Of a stretch of 64,000 nucleotides of DNA, positions 8,877 through 17,724 are shown one piece after another (within the stretch, counting starts at the first letter, position 1; each line of letters starts with the position of its first letter). The position numbers and the translations under genes are program-made. The notes below the pieces were generated by a model. The model saw nothing but the letters and a program-made list of their open reading frames with translations, was not told where the DNA came from and made no database searches. The stretch comes from Bacillus carboniphilus (GTDB lineage Bacteria; Bacillota; Bacilli; Bacillales; JAIVKR01): NCBI RefSeq assembly GCF_020524035.2, contig NZ_CP129013.1, positions 930,001-994,000 of the forward strand, given 5' to 3'.

Positions 8877-9455
8877 TTACTTAGAATGAATAAACGCATC
8901 TTTGTTTTTCGCAAAATAGTCCCAACCTGAAATAACAGTAAAAAATGTAGCGATCCATAAAAAGATCGTCGCGACTGGAATATGGATCAAATTAAATGGA
9001 ATGTTATGTAATAAAAGTGCTGATACGGCAACAATTTGCGTCCAAGTTTTAATTTTCCCGAGCATATTTGCGGCAACCACTTCTCCGCTACCAGCAAGAA
9101 CTAATCTTAACCCTGTTACAGCAAATTCCCTACTAATGATAATAATAACGATCCATGATGGAGCTAATCTGAGCTGTACTAAAATAATTAGCGCCGAAGA
9201 AACTAATAGTTTATCAGCTAGTGGATCTAAAAACTTCCCTAAATTGGTGACTAAGTTATGTTTTCTTGCCAAATGTCCATCAATCCAATCAGTAGTGGAT
9301 GCAATAATAAATAATATCGCGCCCGCTAAATGAGAGATTGGTAGTGCTTCATTGCCAACTTGAATGGTGCCCCAATTAAAGTCGACAAGCATTAAGATCA
9401 TAAATATTGGAATAAGCATAATTCGACTAATAGTAATTTTATTTGGTAAGTTCAT
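8877..9455 (-). CDS. pgsA: CDP-diacylglycerol-glycerol-3-phosphate 3-phosphatidyltransferase
   Basis: A 192-residue integral membrane enzyme making phosphatidylglycerol phosphate from CDP-diacylglycerol and glycerol-3-phosphate, the committed step to PG and cardiolipin. The CDP-alcohol phosphotransferase signature DG..AR...G...D...D is seen as DWIDGHLARKHNLVTNLGKF followed by LDPLADKL. Four or more hydrophobic helices are visible. The frame extends upstream, but the ATG at 9455 (MNLPNKITISR) has GGAGG 8 nt before it and gives the usual family length. Located between ymfM and cinA, as in Bacillus. Confidence 0.95.
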   Translation of the reverse strand: MNLPNKITISRIMLIPIFMILMLVDFNWGTIQVGNEALPISHLAGAILFIIASTTDWIDGHLARKHNLVTNLGKFLDPLADKLLVSSALIILVQLRLAPSWIVIIIISREFAVTGLRLVLAGSGEVVAANMLGKIKTWTQIVAVSALLLHNIPFNLIHIPVATIFLWIATFFTVISGWDYFAKNKDAFIHSK

Positions 9456-9480
9456 TTTCATTTCCTCCATCACTATCACA

Positions 9481-9511
9481 ATAAAAGCCATCGGCCTTCG
9501 ATGACTTTTAT
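9481..9511 (-). terminator. hairpin between ymfM and pgsA
   Basis: Minus-strand ATAAAAGTCATCG / CGATGGCTTTTAT makes a long stem ending in TTTTATTGTG just after the ymfM stop. It could act as a terminator or attenuator before the essential pgsA. Confidence 0.55.
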
Positions 9512-10377
9512 TGTTCAGCTTGTTTATTTATAATTTTTATATTTTGAGGAAAATCCTCAGATTGGTACTCTAAATTAATTCCATTTACTTTTATTATTGT
9601 ATTTGGAATACTTCCAATTCTTATGGTGGTGAACGAACTGTCCTTTAAAGGTATATTTCTTTTTTCACCTTCTGGAATCTCACCTTCAAACAGTTTTTCT
9701 TCGTTATCATTCGTAATTCTAACCCATGTTTTTGAATTTACAGCTTCTATTTCCACCTCAAATGAATCAGCATTTAAAAGCTCATAAACCCCTTCAAAGC
9801 CTGATTCAGCTTCCCCTACTTTTAGATCTACCTCAGGAGTCTTCTCTTCTTCTTCAGGCTGATCTTGCTCCTCATCTACAGGCTTTTCCGCCGGTTCTTC
9901 CTGGTCGCTCTCCTCATTATTTAATTCACTGCTTTGTTCTACCATTGTCTTTTCTTCAGGAGACGTTTGACTAGAACCTGGCCAATATGCTCTAAACGCC
10001 CAATAAATAAATACTAAAATCATTATGATGATAATCCAAACAAACAACTTAGGTAAAAGGTCTAATAGCTTAGCAAATGGTTTTGACAGTTCCCCCGTTG
10101 AATGCATTTGTGCAACTACATCTGTACGTTCTTGATTATTTGTAGAAGGAATCTCTTTTTGAAATTCTTGAAATAACTCTTCTACATCCAAATCAACAGC
10201 TTCAGCATATTGTTTAATAAAAGCTCTAATATAAAACTTTCCTGGTAATATATCATAATTCCCTTCTTCAATGGCAATTAGATAACGTTTTTGTATTTTC
10301 GTTAGACGTTGTATATCATCTAAAGTGTAATTTTTTTCAACCCTCGCTTCTTTCAAACGATTTCCTAGTTCTCCCAA
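9508..10377 (-). CDS. ymfM: YmfM, RodZ-like helix-turn-helix membrane protein
   Basis: About 289 residues. A Cro/CI-type HTH_25 domain lies at the N-terminus (LGNRLKEARVEKNYTLDDIQ; KIQKRYLIAIEEGNYDILPG; FIKQYAEAVDLD). Then come one membrane helix (FVWIIIIMILVFIYWAF, about residues 110-128), an acidic Glu/Pro-rich linker, and a C-terminal DUF4115 domain (EVEIEAVNSKTWVRI). This is the RodZ layout; RodZ tethers MreB and supports rod shape. The start is a TTG. TTG codons at 10383 and 10377 are both possible, and I prefer 10377 because GGTG lies 7 nt upstream. The charged linker is unusually rich in E and Q. Placed between ymfK and pgsA. Confidence 0.88.
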   Translation of the reverse strand: MGELGNRLKEARVEKNYTLDDIQRLTKIQKRYLIAIEEGNYDILPGKFYIRAFIKQYAEAVDLDVEELFQEFQKEIPSTNNQERTDVVAQMHSTGELSKPFAKLLDLLPKLFVWIIIIMILVFIYWAFRAYWPGSSQTSPEEKTMVEQSSELNNEESDQEEPAEKPVDEEQDQPEEEEKTPEVDLKVGEAESGFEGVYELLNADSFEVEIEAVNSKTWVRITNDNEEKLFEGEIPEGEKRNIPLKDSSFTTIRIGSIPNTIIKVNGINLEYQSEDFPQNIKIINKQAEQ

Positions 10378-10397
10378 AAACAAACACCTTCCAATGC

Positions 10398-11187
10398 TTA
10401 AAAATCAAATCCATTAAAACCTGAATGATCAAATAACCTGTGATCTTCAGTTTCCTCATATGTAATCACTTCGTCAGATGAATTCCTCAATTCAATTATA
10501 TAATCGAAATCCTTTAATGTGTACTCGGTATTTTGAATAAAAATATCTGGATGCTCAACAACCTTTGTGGATGAAAGCCTCATGATTTCACGGACAAGTT
10601 GCAAATGACGCTCTGATCCTCTTCTTGTAGAAACGATGCCATCAATAATAAAAACATTTTCTTCGCTATACTCATCAGCAATTAACTGGCTACGGATCGT
10701 TTGTTTTAATAAGGTGGATGAAACAAAAAGCCATTTTTTATTCGCACAAACGCTTGAAGCCACAATTGACTCTGTTTTTCCAACCCTAGGCATCCCTCTA
10801 ATTCCAATGAGTTTATGACCATCCTTTTTAAATAGCTCAGCAAGAAAATCAACTAGAAGCCCTAATTCATCACGTACGAAGCGAAAAGTCTTCTTATCAT
10901 CAGCATCTCGTTGTATGTATCGCCCATGACGAACAGCTAAACGATCTCTTAATTTAGGTTCTCTAAGCTTTGTAACAACGATATTATTCATTGTTAACAA
11001 AATTGATTCTAAGCGCTTGATTTGTTCGTATTGCTCGCACTTTAGAAGAAGCCCCCCGTCTCGAATCATCCACACCGTTAATTGTAATAATATTAATAGA
11101 GAGCATTCCTAAAAGAGAAGATATATCTCCAAGTAAACCGGGCCGGTTCTTTTGTATTTGATATTCTAAGTACCATTCTTTATTCAT
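10398..11187 (-). CDS. ymfK: YmfK (DUF3388) protein, frameshifted in this sequence
   Basis: The two frames join to about 262 residues. The N-terminus MNKEWYLEYQIQKNRPGLLG looks like an ACT-type regulatory fold and runs to VDDSRRG. The second frame continues LLLKCEQYEQIKRLESIL and holds a P-loop-like stretch GIRGMPRVGKTES. The break is at 11052-11057, where a run of six G (minus strand) should be five. The ATG at 11187 has GGGGG upstream. The family is conserved among Bacilli next to ymfJ and ymfM. I do not know its biochemical function; an ACT domain followed by a P-loop would suggest a ligand-regulated NTPase, which is inference. Confidence 0.8.
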
Positions 11188-11473
11188 AAAGTAGCCCCCT
11201 AAAAAACTCACCTTTACTATTAATAATAAGGGATTTTCTTCATTTAAGAAAGGCAATTTATTTATTGACATTAAATAATATGCATAATATAAAACAGAAT
11301 AACAATCATTTCTAATATTATGATTACAAAAAAGAAACAATAGTAGCTGATCTCCCAATAATTCGCATCCTTTTTACTTTAAAATGGCGTAAAAATCTTT
11401 TATAACACTGTATGTGTCTAAATATTATATGATGAAATAAAAAATGATAAACATCAATTTAGATTAAAACCAA
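11188..11473. other. AT-rich intergenic region upstream of ymfK
   Basis: About 290 very AT-rich nucleotides between the ymfJ terminator and ymfK. Several TATAAT- and TATTAT-like hexamers occur on the minus strand, but none has a convincing -35 at 16-18 nt. No gene or conserved RNA structure recognised. Confidence 0.4.
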
Positions 11474-11505
11474 TGTAAAAAGAGGATGTATAAACCATCC
11501 CCTTT
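11474..11505 (-). terminator. ymfJ terminator
   Basis: The minus strand has AAAGGGGATG / CATCCTCTTT (10 bp, one G-U pair, 7-nt loop) followed by TTTTTACA, starting at the ymfJ stop. Confidence 0.82.
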
Positions 11506-11761
11506 AGTGTGTTCCATTATTTTGAACAAGTTTCACCATCATATTAGCAATGGCATGCTGTTCCTCACTAGAAGCAACACTCCATAGATCTGCTAATACT
11601 TTCTCTTGTGGATTTTTCGCCTCCACACTTTCGGCTAAATAGCTACCGATTTCATAGGCTAATGAAGATATCATCTCTTGATTTACTCCTTCATGTTCAG
11701 CACTATGAAGCCTGTCACCTAAAAAATCCTTCCATTGATCCCAGTTTTCTAAAACAGACAT
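11504..11761 (-). CDS. ymfJ: YmfJ, small DUF3243 protein
   Basis: An 85-residue protein starting MSVLENWDQWKDFLGDRLHS, the same size as YmfJ of B. subtilis and carrying the DUF3243 pattern. No signal peptide, membrane helix or catalytic motif is visible; it looks like a compact helical cytosolic protein. The function is unknown to me. It is followed by its own terminator and preceded by ymfI with a 97-nt gap. Confidence 0.88.
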   Translation of the reverse strand: MSVLENWDQWKDFLGDRLHSAEHEGVNQEMISSLAYEIGSYLAESVEAKNPQEKVLADLWSVASSEEQHAIANMMVKLVQNNGTH

Positions 11762-11858
11762 GTCAATATACCTCCTTAAAAAGTGAAGTATTACAAGGTT
11801 AGTTTGGCATTGATTTGATCATTTATACTATATTCCTCTCATTTTTTGAACAATCTCT

Positions 11859-12560
11859 TTAACAATACCACCCTCCATTAACTGACAACACTTGTCCGGT
11901 GATATAACTAGCTTCGTCCGATAATAAATAAGACACTGCACTAGCTACTTCTTTAGCATCACCAAGCCTCCCCATTGGGATTTCTTCCTCTATAGTTTCG
12001 AGCTCTTCTTTTGAATAAACATCCATCATCTTTGTTTGGATAGCGCCTGGAGCAATGGCATTCACTCGTATGTTAGACATTGCCAATTCCTTAGCTAACG
12101 CTTTTACAAAAGAAATTTGGCCTCCTTTTACCATTGAATACGCTACTTCTAGTGCAGCTCCAGTTTGCCCCCATATGGAAGATGTAACAACAATCGATCC
12201 TTTTTTGTTTTGTATCATCGAAGGAATCAATTTCTTCACGAGCATAAAAGGACTTTTTAAATGTAAATGTATTAAATGGTCTAACTTTTGCTCAGAAACA
12301 TCTTGAATCATTCCAATAAGGTCCGTTCCACTATTAAGAACAAGCGCATCAACATGACCGATTGACTTAACTAGTTGTGAAACACCTTCTATAGTCGATA
12401 GATCGGACTGGATAGGAAATAAACATTCATCCTTAAGTTGCTCAAGTGGACGGGCGTTTGCAAAATAGTGAGCAAAAACGATGTAACCGTCGGCCAATAA
12501 TTTTTGTACGATCTCTAAACCAATACCACCACTTGCTCCTGTAACTAAAGCTGTTTTCAT
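11859..12560 (-). CDS. ymfI: YmfI, SDR-family 3-oxoacyl-ACP reductase-like oxidoreductase
   Basis: A 233-residue short-chain dehydrogenase/reductase. The NAD(P)-binding motif TGASGGIG lies at the N-terminus, LNSG follows strand 4, the catalytic Ser is in VVTSSIWGQTG, and YSMVKGG carries the YxxxK pair. The tail VNGGWYC is like FabG (GG near the C-terminus). The family reduces keto groups with NADPH. Its substrate in Bacillus is not established and it is not the main fatty-acid FabG. I chose the ATG at 12560 (MKTALVTGASG) with AGGTG 7 nt before it. It sits in the conserved ymfF-H-I-J row. Confidence 0.9.
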   Translation of the reverse strand: MKTALVTGASGGIGLEIVQKLLADGYIVFAHYFANARPLEQLKDECLFPIQSDLSTIEGVSQLVKSIGHVDALVLNSGTDLIGMIQDVSEQKLDHLIHLHLKSPFMLVKKLIPSMIQNKKGSIVVTSSIWGQTGAALEVAYSMVKGGQISFVKALAKELAMSNIRVNAIAPGAIQTKMMDVYSKEELETIEEEIPMGRLGDAKEVASAVSYLLSDEASYITGQVLSVNGGWYC

Positions 12561-12587
12561 ATCATTCACCTGCATTTTTACATAATA

Positions 12588-12615
12588 AAAGCTGTCAGCA
12601 TAAAGGTGACAGCTT
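12588..12615 (-). terminator. terminator between ymfH and ymfI
   Basis: Minus-strand AAGCTGTCA / TGACAGCTT (9 bp) followed by TTATTATG. It lies beyond the dispersed repeat that follows ymfH. Confidence 0.65.
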
Positions 12616-12628
12616 CCGCTTATTTTAG

Positions 12629-12790
12629 TGTCTAGCTCCTGCGCCCAGCGACTCGGAAGTTTTTACACGCAGAGGAAGTGCTAGCCTCATCGTTAGCTCG
12701 GACGTCTTGGCTGTACTTAGTTGATGATCCTTTGTAAATAGTCTTCGTTTATACCCCTTCCTCGCTAAACGGGCGCTTCCGCTTTTCTTA
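12629..12790 (-). repeat. dispersed repeat family 1, copy after ymfH (reverse orientation)
   Basis: 162 nt running from TGTCTAGCTCCTGCGCCC to GGGCGCTTCCGCTTTTCTTA, the reverse orientation of the 27-kb and 35.6-kb copies. The final TTA is the stop codon of ymfH read on the minus strand, so the repeat directly abuts, and in fact supplies, the gene end. No coding potential. Confidence 0.75.
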
Positions 12791-14070
12791 CTTCGGGACT
12801 ACTTTGCATACAGTTAGATATTCTGCCTTGATTGTTTCTGATATGACTTGGTTAATGTCGTTAAATGTAATACTTTCTAGCATAGGAACTACATCAAATA
12901 AATCCATTTCATTAAAGGCATATCTCGTGAACTGATTAGCAATAAATTCAGGAGAATTTAAAGACCTTAAAAAAGAACCGATATTTTTCTTCTTAACTAA
13001 TTGTAATTGCTCTTCTGAAATATAATCAGTTGCCTTAAGTAGTACATTTTGAATATGTTCTGCTAACTCATCTGGTTTACTCGAATCTCCCCCCAATAAT
13101 GGCAAAACCGAAGCTATATTCTTCTGTATAGTCATAACTAAAGGAATCATCAATTAATCCTAATTCATATAAATGTTGATACGTATTTGAGCTTTTACTA
13201 AAAAGCAGATCTAATAACATATTCATCGCAAGCTCATGCTTTAATAGTTCAGATCCTTTTCTAAATGGGTTATGAGCCTTTAACCCCACTAAACATTTAG
13301 AGGACTGAACATTCATGGTAATCACTTGTGATTTTTCAGCAACCGCCTGTTTTTCATCGACGATTTCTCGTTTGATGTCTTCTTGAAGCTGATATTTTTT
13401 TAGAATCTTGATTTTCTTTTATTTGATTAATAATCTTTTCTGGATCAACTGGACCTACAACGAAGACAAGCATGTTACTCGGATGATAAAAAGTGTGGTA
13501 ACATTCATAAAGAAGATCTTTCGTAATAGTGTCTATCGATTCAACCGTTCCAGCTATATCAATATGTACAGGGTGTTTATCATAAAGGTTTTGAATGACG
13601 CCAAAGTAAGCTCTCCAATCAGGATTATCTTGATACATTTGGATCTCTTGGCCAATGATTCCCTTTTCTTTTTCTACAGTCTCCTCTGTAAAATAAGGAT
13701 CTTGAACAAAGTCAATTAACGTCTCTAAATTTTTTTCGACATTATCCGTACTTGAAAATAAATAAGCCGTTCTTGTAAATGAAGTGAATGCATTGGCAGA
13801 TGCGCCTTGTCTACTGAAGTCATGGAACACATCCCCCTCTTCCTTCTCAAATAACTTATGCTCTAAAAAGTGTGCAATACCATCAGGAACCTTTTTCATG
13901 TCTTTACTACCTAAAGGGATAAACTCATTATCAATAGAGCCATATTTTGTCGTAAAAGTCGCATATGTTTTATTAAAATCTTCCTTAGGTAATACATAAA
14001 CATCAAGCCCATTAGCCATTTTTTCATAATAAAGATTTTCTTGAAGTTGTTTAAAAGGAATTGTTTTCAT
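12788..14070 (-). CDS. ymfH: YmfH, M16-type zinc peptidase, two frameshifts in this sequence
   Basis: Three frames together make a full M16 (pitrilysin-like) protein of about 427 residues. The zinc motif HxxEH is present (HFLEHKLFE, residues about 68-76) with a downstream Glu. Break one is a run of seven A (minus strand) at 13395-13401 where six restore KKYQLQED. Break two is six G at 13089-13094 where five restore IIGGDSSKPDEL. Its start overlaps the ymfF stop (ATGA), so the two are translationally coupled. Active and inactive M16 subunits commonly pair; YmfF lacks HxxEH, so YmfF-YmfH probably form a heterodimer. The substrate is unknown. Two independent single-base errors in one gene argue for a sequencing cause. 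Confidence 0.87.
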
Positions 14071-15338
14071 CGAGCATTCCCTCCTCCTTTTAAAAAATAA
14101 ATCGTATCCAACTGAATTTGGCTCGCAACTTTTTCAATATCATTCTTGTCAACTCTATCGATCCCCTCAATTAACTGTTGAAATGAACGATCTGTACCTG
14201 CAATGACATTGTGATATAAAAGTTCCACCATCCCAAAAGAAGTATCAATCGTTTCTAAAAGTTGATTTTTAATAACGGCCTTCGTTTGGGAAATTTCTTC
14301 ATCTGAAAAATTCCCTGCTTGCATCTCCTTAAATTGCTCTTTAATAATCGTAACTGCTTTATTAAAGTTCCCAACATCAATACCTGACATGACCATCAAT
14401 AATCCTTTATGACTTTCCACTCTTGATGCTGCATAATAGGCTAAACTTTCCTTCTCCCTCACATTCCGAAACAGTTTTGAATGAGAGAATCCACCGAAGA
14501 TCCCGTTAAATAATTGAAGAGCAAAATATTGATCAGAACCATAACTAACATTTGTTCGAAAACCGATGTTCAGCTTTCCTTGGCTAACATCTTGTTCTTC
14601 AACAACTTCATTTACTTCCACTATATTTGTTGCAGTCTGTTTAACCTCTCGTTCTTTTGGTGTTGTTTTAAGATGAAATGAGCGATCAACTGTTTCGTTC
14701 ACTGTATATTCATCAATATCCCCTACTACAAACAAATCGATCTTATCCTCAGAGATCACTTTATTATAATAGCTAAAAAGTTGCTCTGATTGAATTTGAT
14801 CAACTCGATCTAGTTCTCCGTTAACATGCAGAGCATAAGGCTCGCCTTCACACATTTCTTGAACCAGTCTTAAATTGGCATATCTCATTTTATCATCGTA
14901 TACTGCCGTAATACGTTGTTTTAAATTTGCTTTTTCTTGTTCGACCACGGCTTCATCAAAGGGGTGTTCTCGCTTTTCTACAAATTCTGCTAAAAGCTCG
15001 ATCCCTTTTGATAAAAGGGGCGTTTTATCGGAGAGGAATTTCTCGTTTGGTATATCTAATCGAATCGAAATGATATGTTCCTCTCCTTTTTTCGCTAAAT
15101 CTACATTTAAAGCTGCACCGTAAAGATCATCTAGGTATTTTCTTAAGCTCATTGAATTTGGATGAGATTTTGTTCCCCTTTGTAATACATGTGGGAGAAG
15201 TGCTCTTAACGTAGATGTTTCCTCTTTTAAAGGAGCTTTAAATTTTAAAGTAATTGCATTCGTTTTAAACTTCGTTGTTTTAACTGTATGTAACGTTACC
15301 CCACCAACTTGTGAGCGATGTTCTTTTAAGTAGTCCAT
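14067..15338 (-). CDS. ymfF: YmfF, M16-family peptidase-like protein without zinc motif
   Basis: 423 residues with the M16 fold pattern: N-terminal beta strand block (VTLHTVKTTKFKTNAITLKF), and a C-terminal half with LFRNVREKESLAYYAASR, the R/Y element of M16 C-domains. Where active members have HxxEH this protein has LLPHVLQRGTKSHP, so it should be catalytically inert. In the family such inert halves pair with an active partner, here YmfH, whose start codon overlaps this stop. It follows the nucleoside-transporter operon after a hairpin and a MITE-like repeat, so it probably starts its own transcript. Confidence 0.9.
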   Translation of the reverse strand: MDYLKEHRSQVGGVTLHTVKTTKFKTNAITLKFKAPLKEETSTLRALLPHVLQRGTKSHPNSMSLRKYLDDLYGAALNVDLAKKGEEHIISIRLDIPNEKFLSDKTPLLSKGIELLAEFVEKREHPFDEAVVEQEKANLKQRITAVYDDKMRYANLRLVQEMCEGEPYALHVNGELDRVDQIQSEQLFSYYNKVISEDKIDLFVVGDIDEYTVNETVDRSFHLKTTPKEREVKQTATNIVEVNEVVEEQDVSQGKLNIGFRTNVSYGSDQYFALQLFNGIFGGFSHSKLFRNVREKESLAYYAASRVESHKGLLMVMSGIDVGNFNKAVTIIKEQFKEMQAGNFSDEEISQTKAVIKNQLLETIDTSFGMVELLYHNVIAGTDRSFQQLIEGIDRVDKNDIEKVASQIQLDTIYFLKGGGNAR

Positions 15339-15485
15339 TCTAGACCTCCTTGTTTTTTACTTTTACTATAACCTAATTTAACTTTATTAATCTAAGCGAT
15401 TCAAAACAATTTTATTAATGTCATTATAGCAATAGCAGTTGAATAAAGGAAATATTATTGCTATATCATGGTACTTTAATTACAA

Positions 15486-15514
15486 CGAAAGACACCTTTG
15501 ATAGGTGTCTTTCG
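15486..15514 (-). terminator. terminator-like palindrome after nupQ
   Basis: A perfect 12-bp stem, CGAAAGACACCT / AGGTGTCTTTCG, with a 5-nt loop. The following minus-strand sequence TTGTAATT is a weak U-tract. It would end the nup transcript. Confidence 0.6.
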
Positions 15515-15537
15515 TAAAGAGAATTTATCGTCTAATA

Positions 15538-15689
15538 GTGCGTGTTCAAAAAGTAGGGGAAAAAGAGCCGAGAAGAACGAGGCGGTGTAGCTTTGAGCAC
15601 TCGGAGTGTACGTACTCTGTACATGAGGAGCGGAAAAACAAACCAACAAAGTTATTCGACAGCAATTTTTCATGACTTTTTGAACAGCC
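15538..15689. mobile_element. MITE-like inverted-repeat element, copy 2 (after nupQ)
   Basis: About 152 nt from GTGCGTGTTCAAAAAGT to GACTTTTTGAACAGCC, with the 12-bp terminal inverted repeat TGTTCAAAAAGT/ACTTTTTGAACA. TCTAATA flanks it on both sides (15531-15537, 15690-15696). Internally it shares the block GAGCCGAGAAGAACGAGGCG and TGTACATGAGGAG with copy 1. It begins a few nucleotides past the nupQ stop. Confidence 0.65.
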
Positions 15690-15699
15690 TCTAATAAGG

Positions 15700-16659
15700 T
15701 TATCTCTTTCCCTTTTCATAAGGCATACCCAATGCTTTCGGTGAATCTGCCCGACCAATAAAGCCCGCTAAAGCCAAAATTGTCAAGACATAAGGGGCAA
15801 TTAATAAATAAACAGAAGGAATATCTTGTATAACAGGTAAGCTTGAACCAACTATACTAAGTCCTTGAGCAAACCCAAAAAATAAGGCTGCACCTAACGC
15901 CCCTAAAGGATGCCATTTACCAAAAATCATTGCTGCTAATGCCATAAAACCTTGTCCACTAATGGTTGCATGGCTAAAATCTCTCGAAATGATTTCTGAG
16001 TATACAGCTCCGCCAATTCCAGCAAACCCACCACTGATCATGACAGCAATATAACGCATTTTCACTACATTGATTCCCATTGTGTCAGCAGCCAGCGGAT
16101 GCTCACCTACTGAACGCAATCTAAGTCCAAATGGTGTTTTAAAAATGACATACCAAACAATAATCGCCGCAATAATAGCTAAATAAGAAGTAATATAACC
16201 TCCTGAAAAGAACATCTTCCCTACTATCGGTATATCACTTAAAAATGGAACGTCCATCTTACTAAAGCTAGTTGTAATCCGATCCGTTTGACCTTTATCG
16301 TATAGAAGCTTCACTAAGAATAACGTCAATCCTACTGCTAAAAAGTTTAATGCTACTCCACTTACAACTTGATCAGCTCGAAATGAAATAGAGGCTACAG
16401 CGTGAAACAATGAAAATAAAGCTCCAACTACCATCGCCGCTAAGATCGCTAGCCAAGGTGTTAGATTCCCAAACGTATCGGCAAACGTTAGGTTAAACAC
16501 AATACTAACAAATGCGCCTACCACCATTAATCCTTCCAAGCCAATATTGACAACACCAGACCTTTCACTAAACACCCCTCCTAGTGCCGTGAAAATAAGT
16601 GGCGCTGCAACAAATAAGGTCGTAGGAATAATAATATTGAGAATATCAATTAAACTCAT
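15700..16659 (-). CDS. nupQ: nucleoside ABC transporter permease (NupQ-type)
   Basis: A 319-residue integral membrane permease of the BPD_transp_2 (LivH/RbsC/YufQ) family, with about eight to ten hydrophobic segments. Recognisable motifs are FSERSGVVNIGLEGLMVVGAF near the N-terminus and the ABC-interacting loop FGLRLRSVGEHPLAADTMGI (EAA-like). The C-terminus has GHP-type GMPYEKGKR. With NupP it forms the channel of the BMP-type purine/guanosine importer. It starts directly after the nupP stop with no gap. In B. subtilis the homologous yufNOPQ lies elsewhere; here it sits between ymfC and ymfF. Confidence 0.92.
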   Translation of the reverse strand: MSLIDILNIIIPTTLFVAAPLIFTALGGVFSERSGVVNIGLEGLMVVGAFVSIVFNLTFADTFGNLTPWLAILAAMVVGALFSLFHAVASISFRADQVVSGVALNFLAVGLTLFLVKLLYDKGQTDRITTSFSKMDVPFLSDIPIVGKMFFSGGYITSYLAIIAAIIVWYVIFKTPFGLRLRSVGEHPLAADTMGINVVKMRYIAVMISGGFAGIGGAVYSEIISRDFSHATISGQGFMALAAMIFGKWHPLGALGAALFFGFAQGLSIVGSSLPVIQDIPSVYLLIAPYVLTILALAGFIGRADSPKALGMPYEKGKR

Positions 16660-17724
16660 TTATTTCTCCTCCTTTTTAAAACGGAGTAGAAGCCAGCGAA
16701 TAAAATAATTCGATGCAACAAAGAAAATAATTAGTGCGATCACGATATCAATGACCTCATTAGGAACACCTGCTTCTAATGGCATATTTAATGAGCCTAC
16801 CTTTAAGCCACCAAATAATAGGGCTGCTGCTAACACGCCAATGGCTGTATTTCCTCCTAAAAGTGCAACGGCAATCCCATCAAATCCAATACCTGTAAAG
16901 CTTCCTTTAACAGATGCATATTCAAATGTTCCGAGTCCTTCCATCGCTCCAGCTACACCTGCAAATGCACCTGAAATAATCATGGATACTACAATATTAC
17001 GATTGACATTCATCCCTGCATATTCTGATGCATGATTAAACCCAACAGCTCTCAGCTCAAATCCCATGGTTGTCTTTTCTAAAATTAACCACATAATCAC
17101 ACAACCTAATAAAGCAATAAAAATGCCCCAATGAAGTCGTGAATAATCCGTCATCTGCTCTAAAAAGCTCGAACGTAATGAGGCGCTTTCATAAATTTTT
17201 TCTGTTTTATCTCCATTGTCTGAAAGAACGGTATGAATAAGTGCGTTTGTCACATGCAAGGCAATATAATTCATCATAATGGTTACAATAACTTCATGAA
17301 CACGAAAACGCGCTTTTAATATTCCCGGGATAAATCCCCACAAGGCTCCTGCAAGTGCACCAGCCAAAATAGCCATTACGCTGTGAACTCCAGGTGGCAA
17401 TTCAAAACTAACCCCTACCCACACAGCTGCAAGCCAACCTACAATCAATTGTCCTTCTACACCAATGTTGAACAAGCCAGTTCTAAAAGCAAAGGCTACA
17501 GCAAGTCCAGAAAGTATGTATGGTGTAACTTGCCTAAGCGTTTCACCAATGTTATATCGATCGCCAACCATGCCATATATAAGGGCTCTATAGCCTTCTA
17601 TTGGATCATAACCGCTCACCCACATAATGATTCCGCCAAATAACAGGCCCAACAAAACAGCAATAAAAGGAATAACCAAGTTTTTCAATGAATCTAACAA
17701 TTTTTTATTCAAATCATTGAACAT
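16660..17724 (-). CDS. nupP: nucleoside ABC transporter permease (NupP-type)
   Basis: 354 residues, membrane permease of the same family as NupQ but longer at the N-terminus. Key segments are FRTGLFNIGVEGQLIVGWLA, KARFRVHEVIVTIMMNYIAL and the coupling loop FELRAVGFNHASEYAGMN. The frame opens at a GTG (17733), but the ATG at 17724 has GAGGTG 6 nt upstream and is preferred. It overlaps the nupO stop by 11 nt, implying translational coupling. Pairs with NupQ in the inner-membrane channel of the importer. Confidence 0.92.
   Translation of the reverse strand: MFNDLNKKLLDSLKNLVIPFIAVLLGLLFGGIIMWVSGYDPIEGYRALIYGMVGDRYNIGETLRQVTPYILSGLAVAFAFRTGLFNIGVEGQLIVGWLAAVWVGVSFELPPGVHSVMAILAGALAGALWGFIPGILKARFRVHEVIVTIMMNYIALHVTNALIHTVLSDNGDKTEKIYESASLRSSFLEQMTDYSRLHWGIFIALLGCVIMWLILEKTTMGFELRAVGFNHASEYAGMNVNRNIVVSMIISGAFAGVAGAMEGLGTFEYASVKGSFTGIGFDGIAVALLGGNTAIGVLAAALLFGGLKVGSLNMPLEAGVPNEVIDIVIALIIFFVASNYFIRWLLLRFKKEEK

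Noticed and set aside
15476-15758. Two minus-strand frames of 65 and 70 codons downstream of nupQ
   Set aside because: They run through the hairpin, the inverted-repeat element and the nupQ end; no similarity to a protein and no ribosome site.
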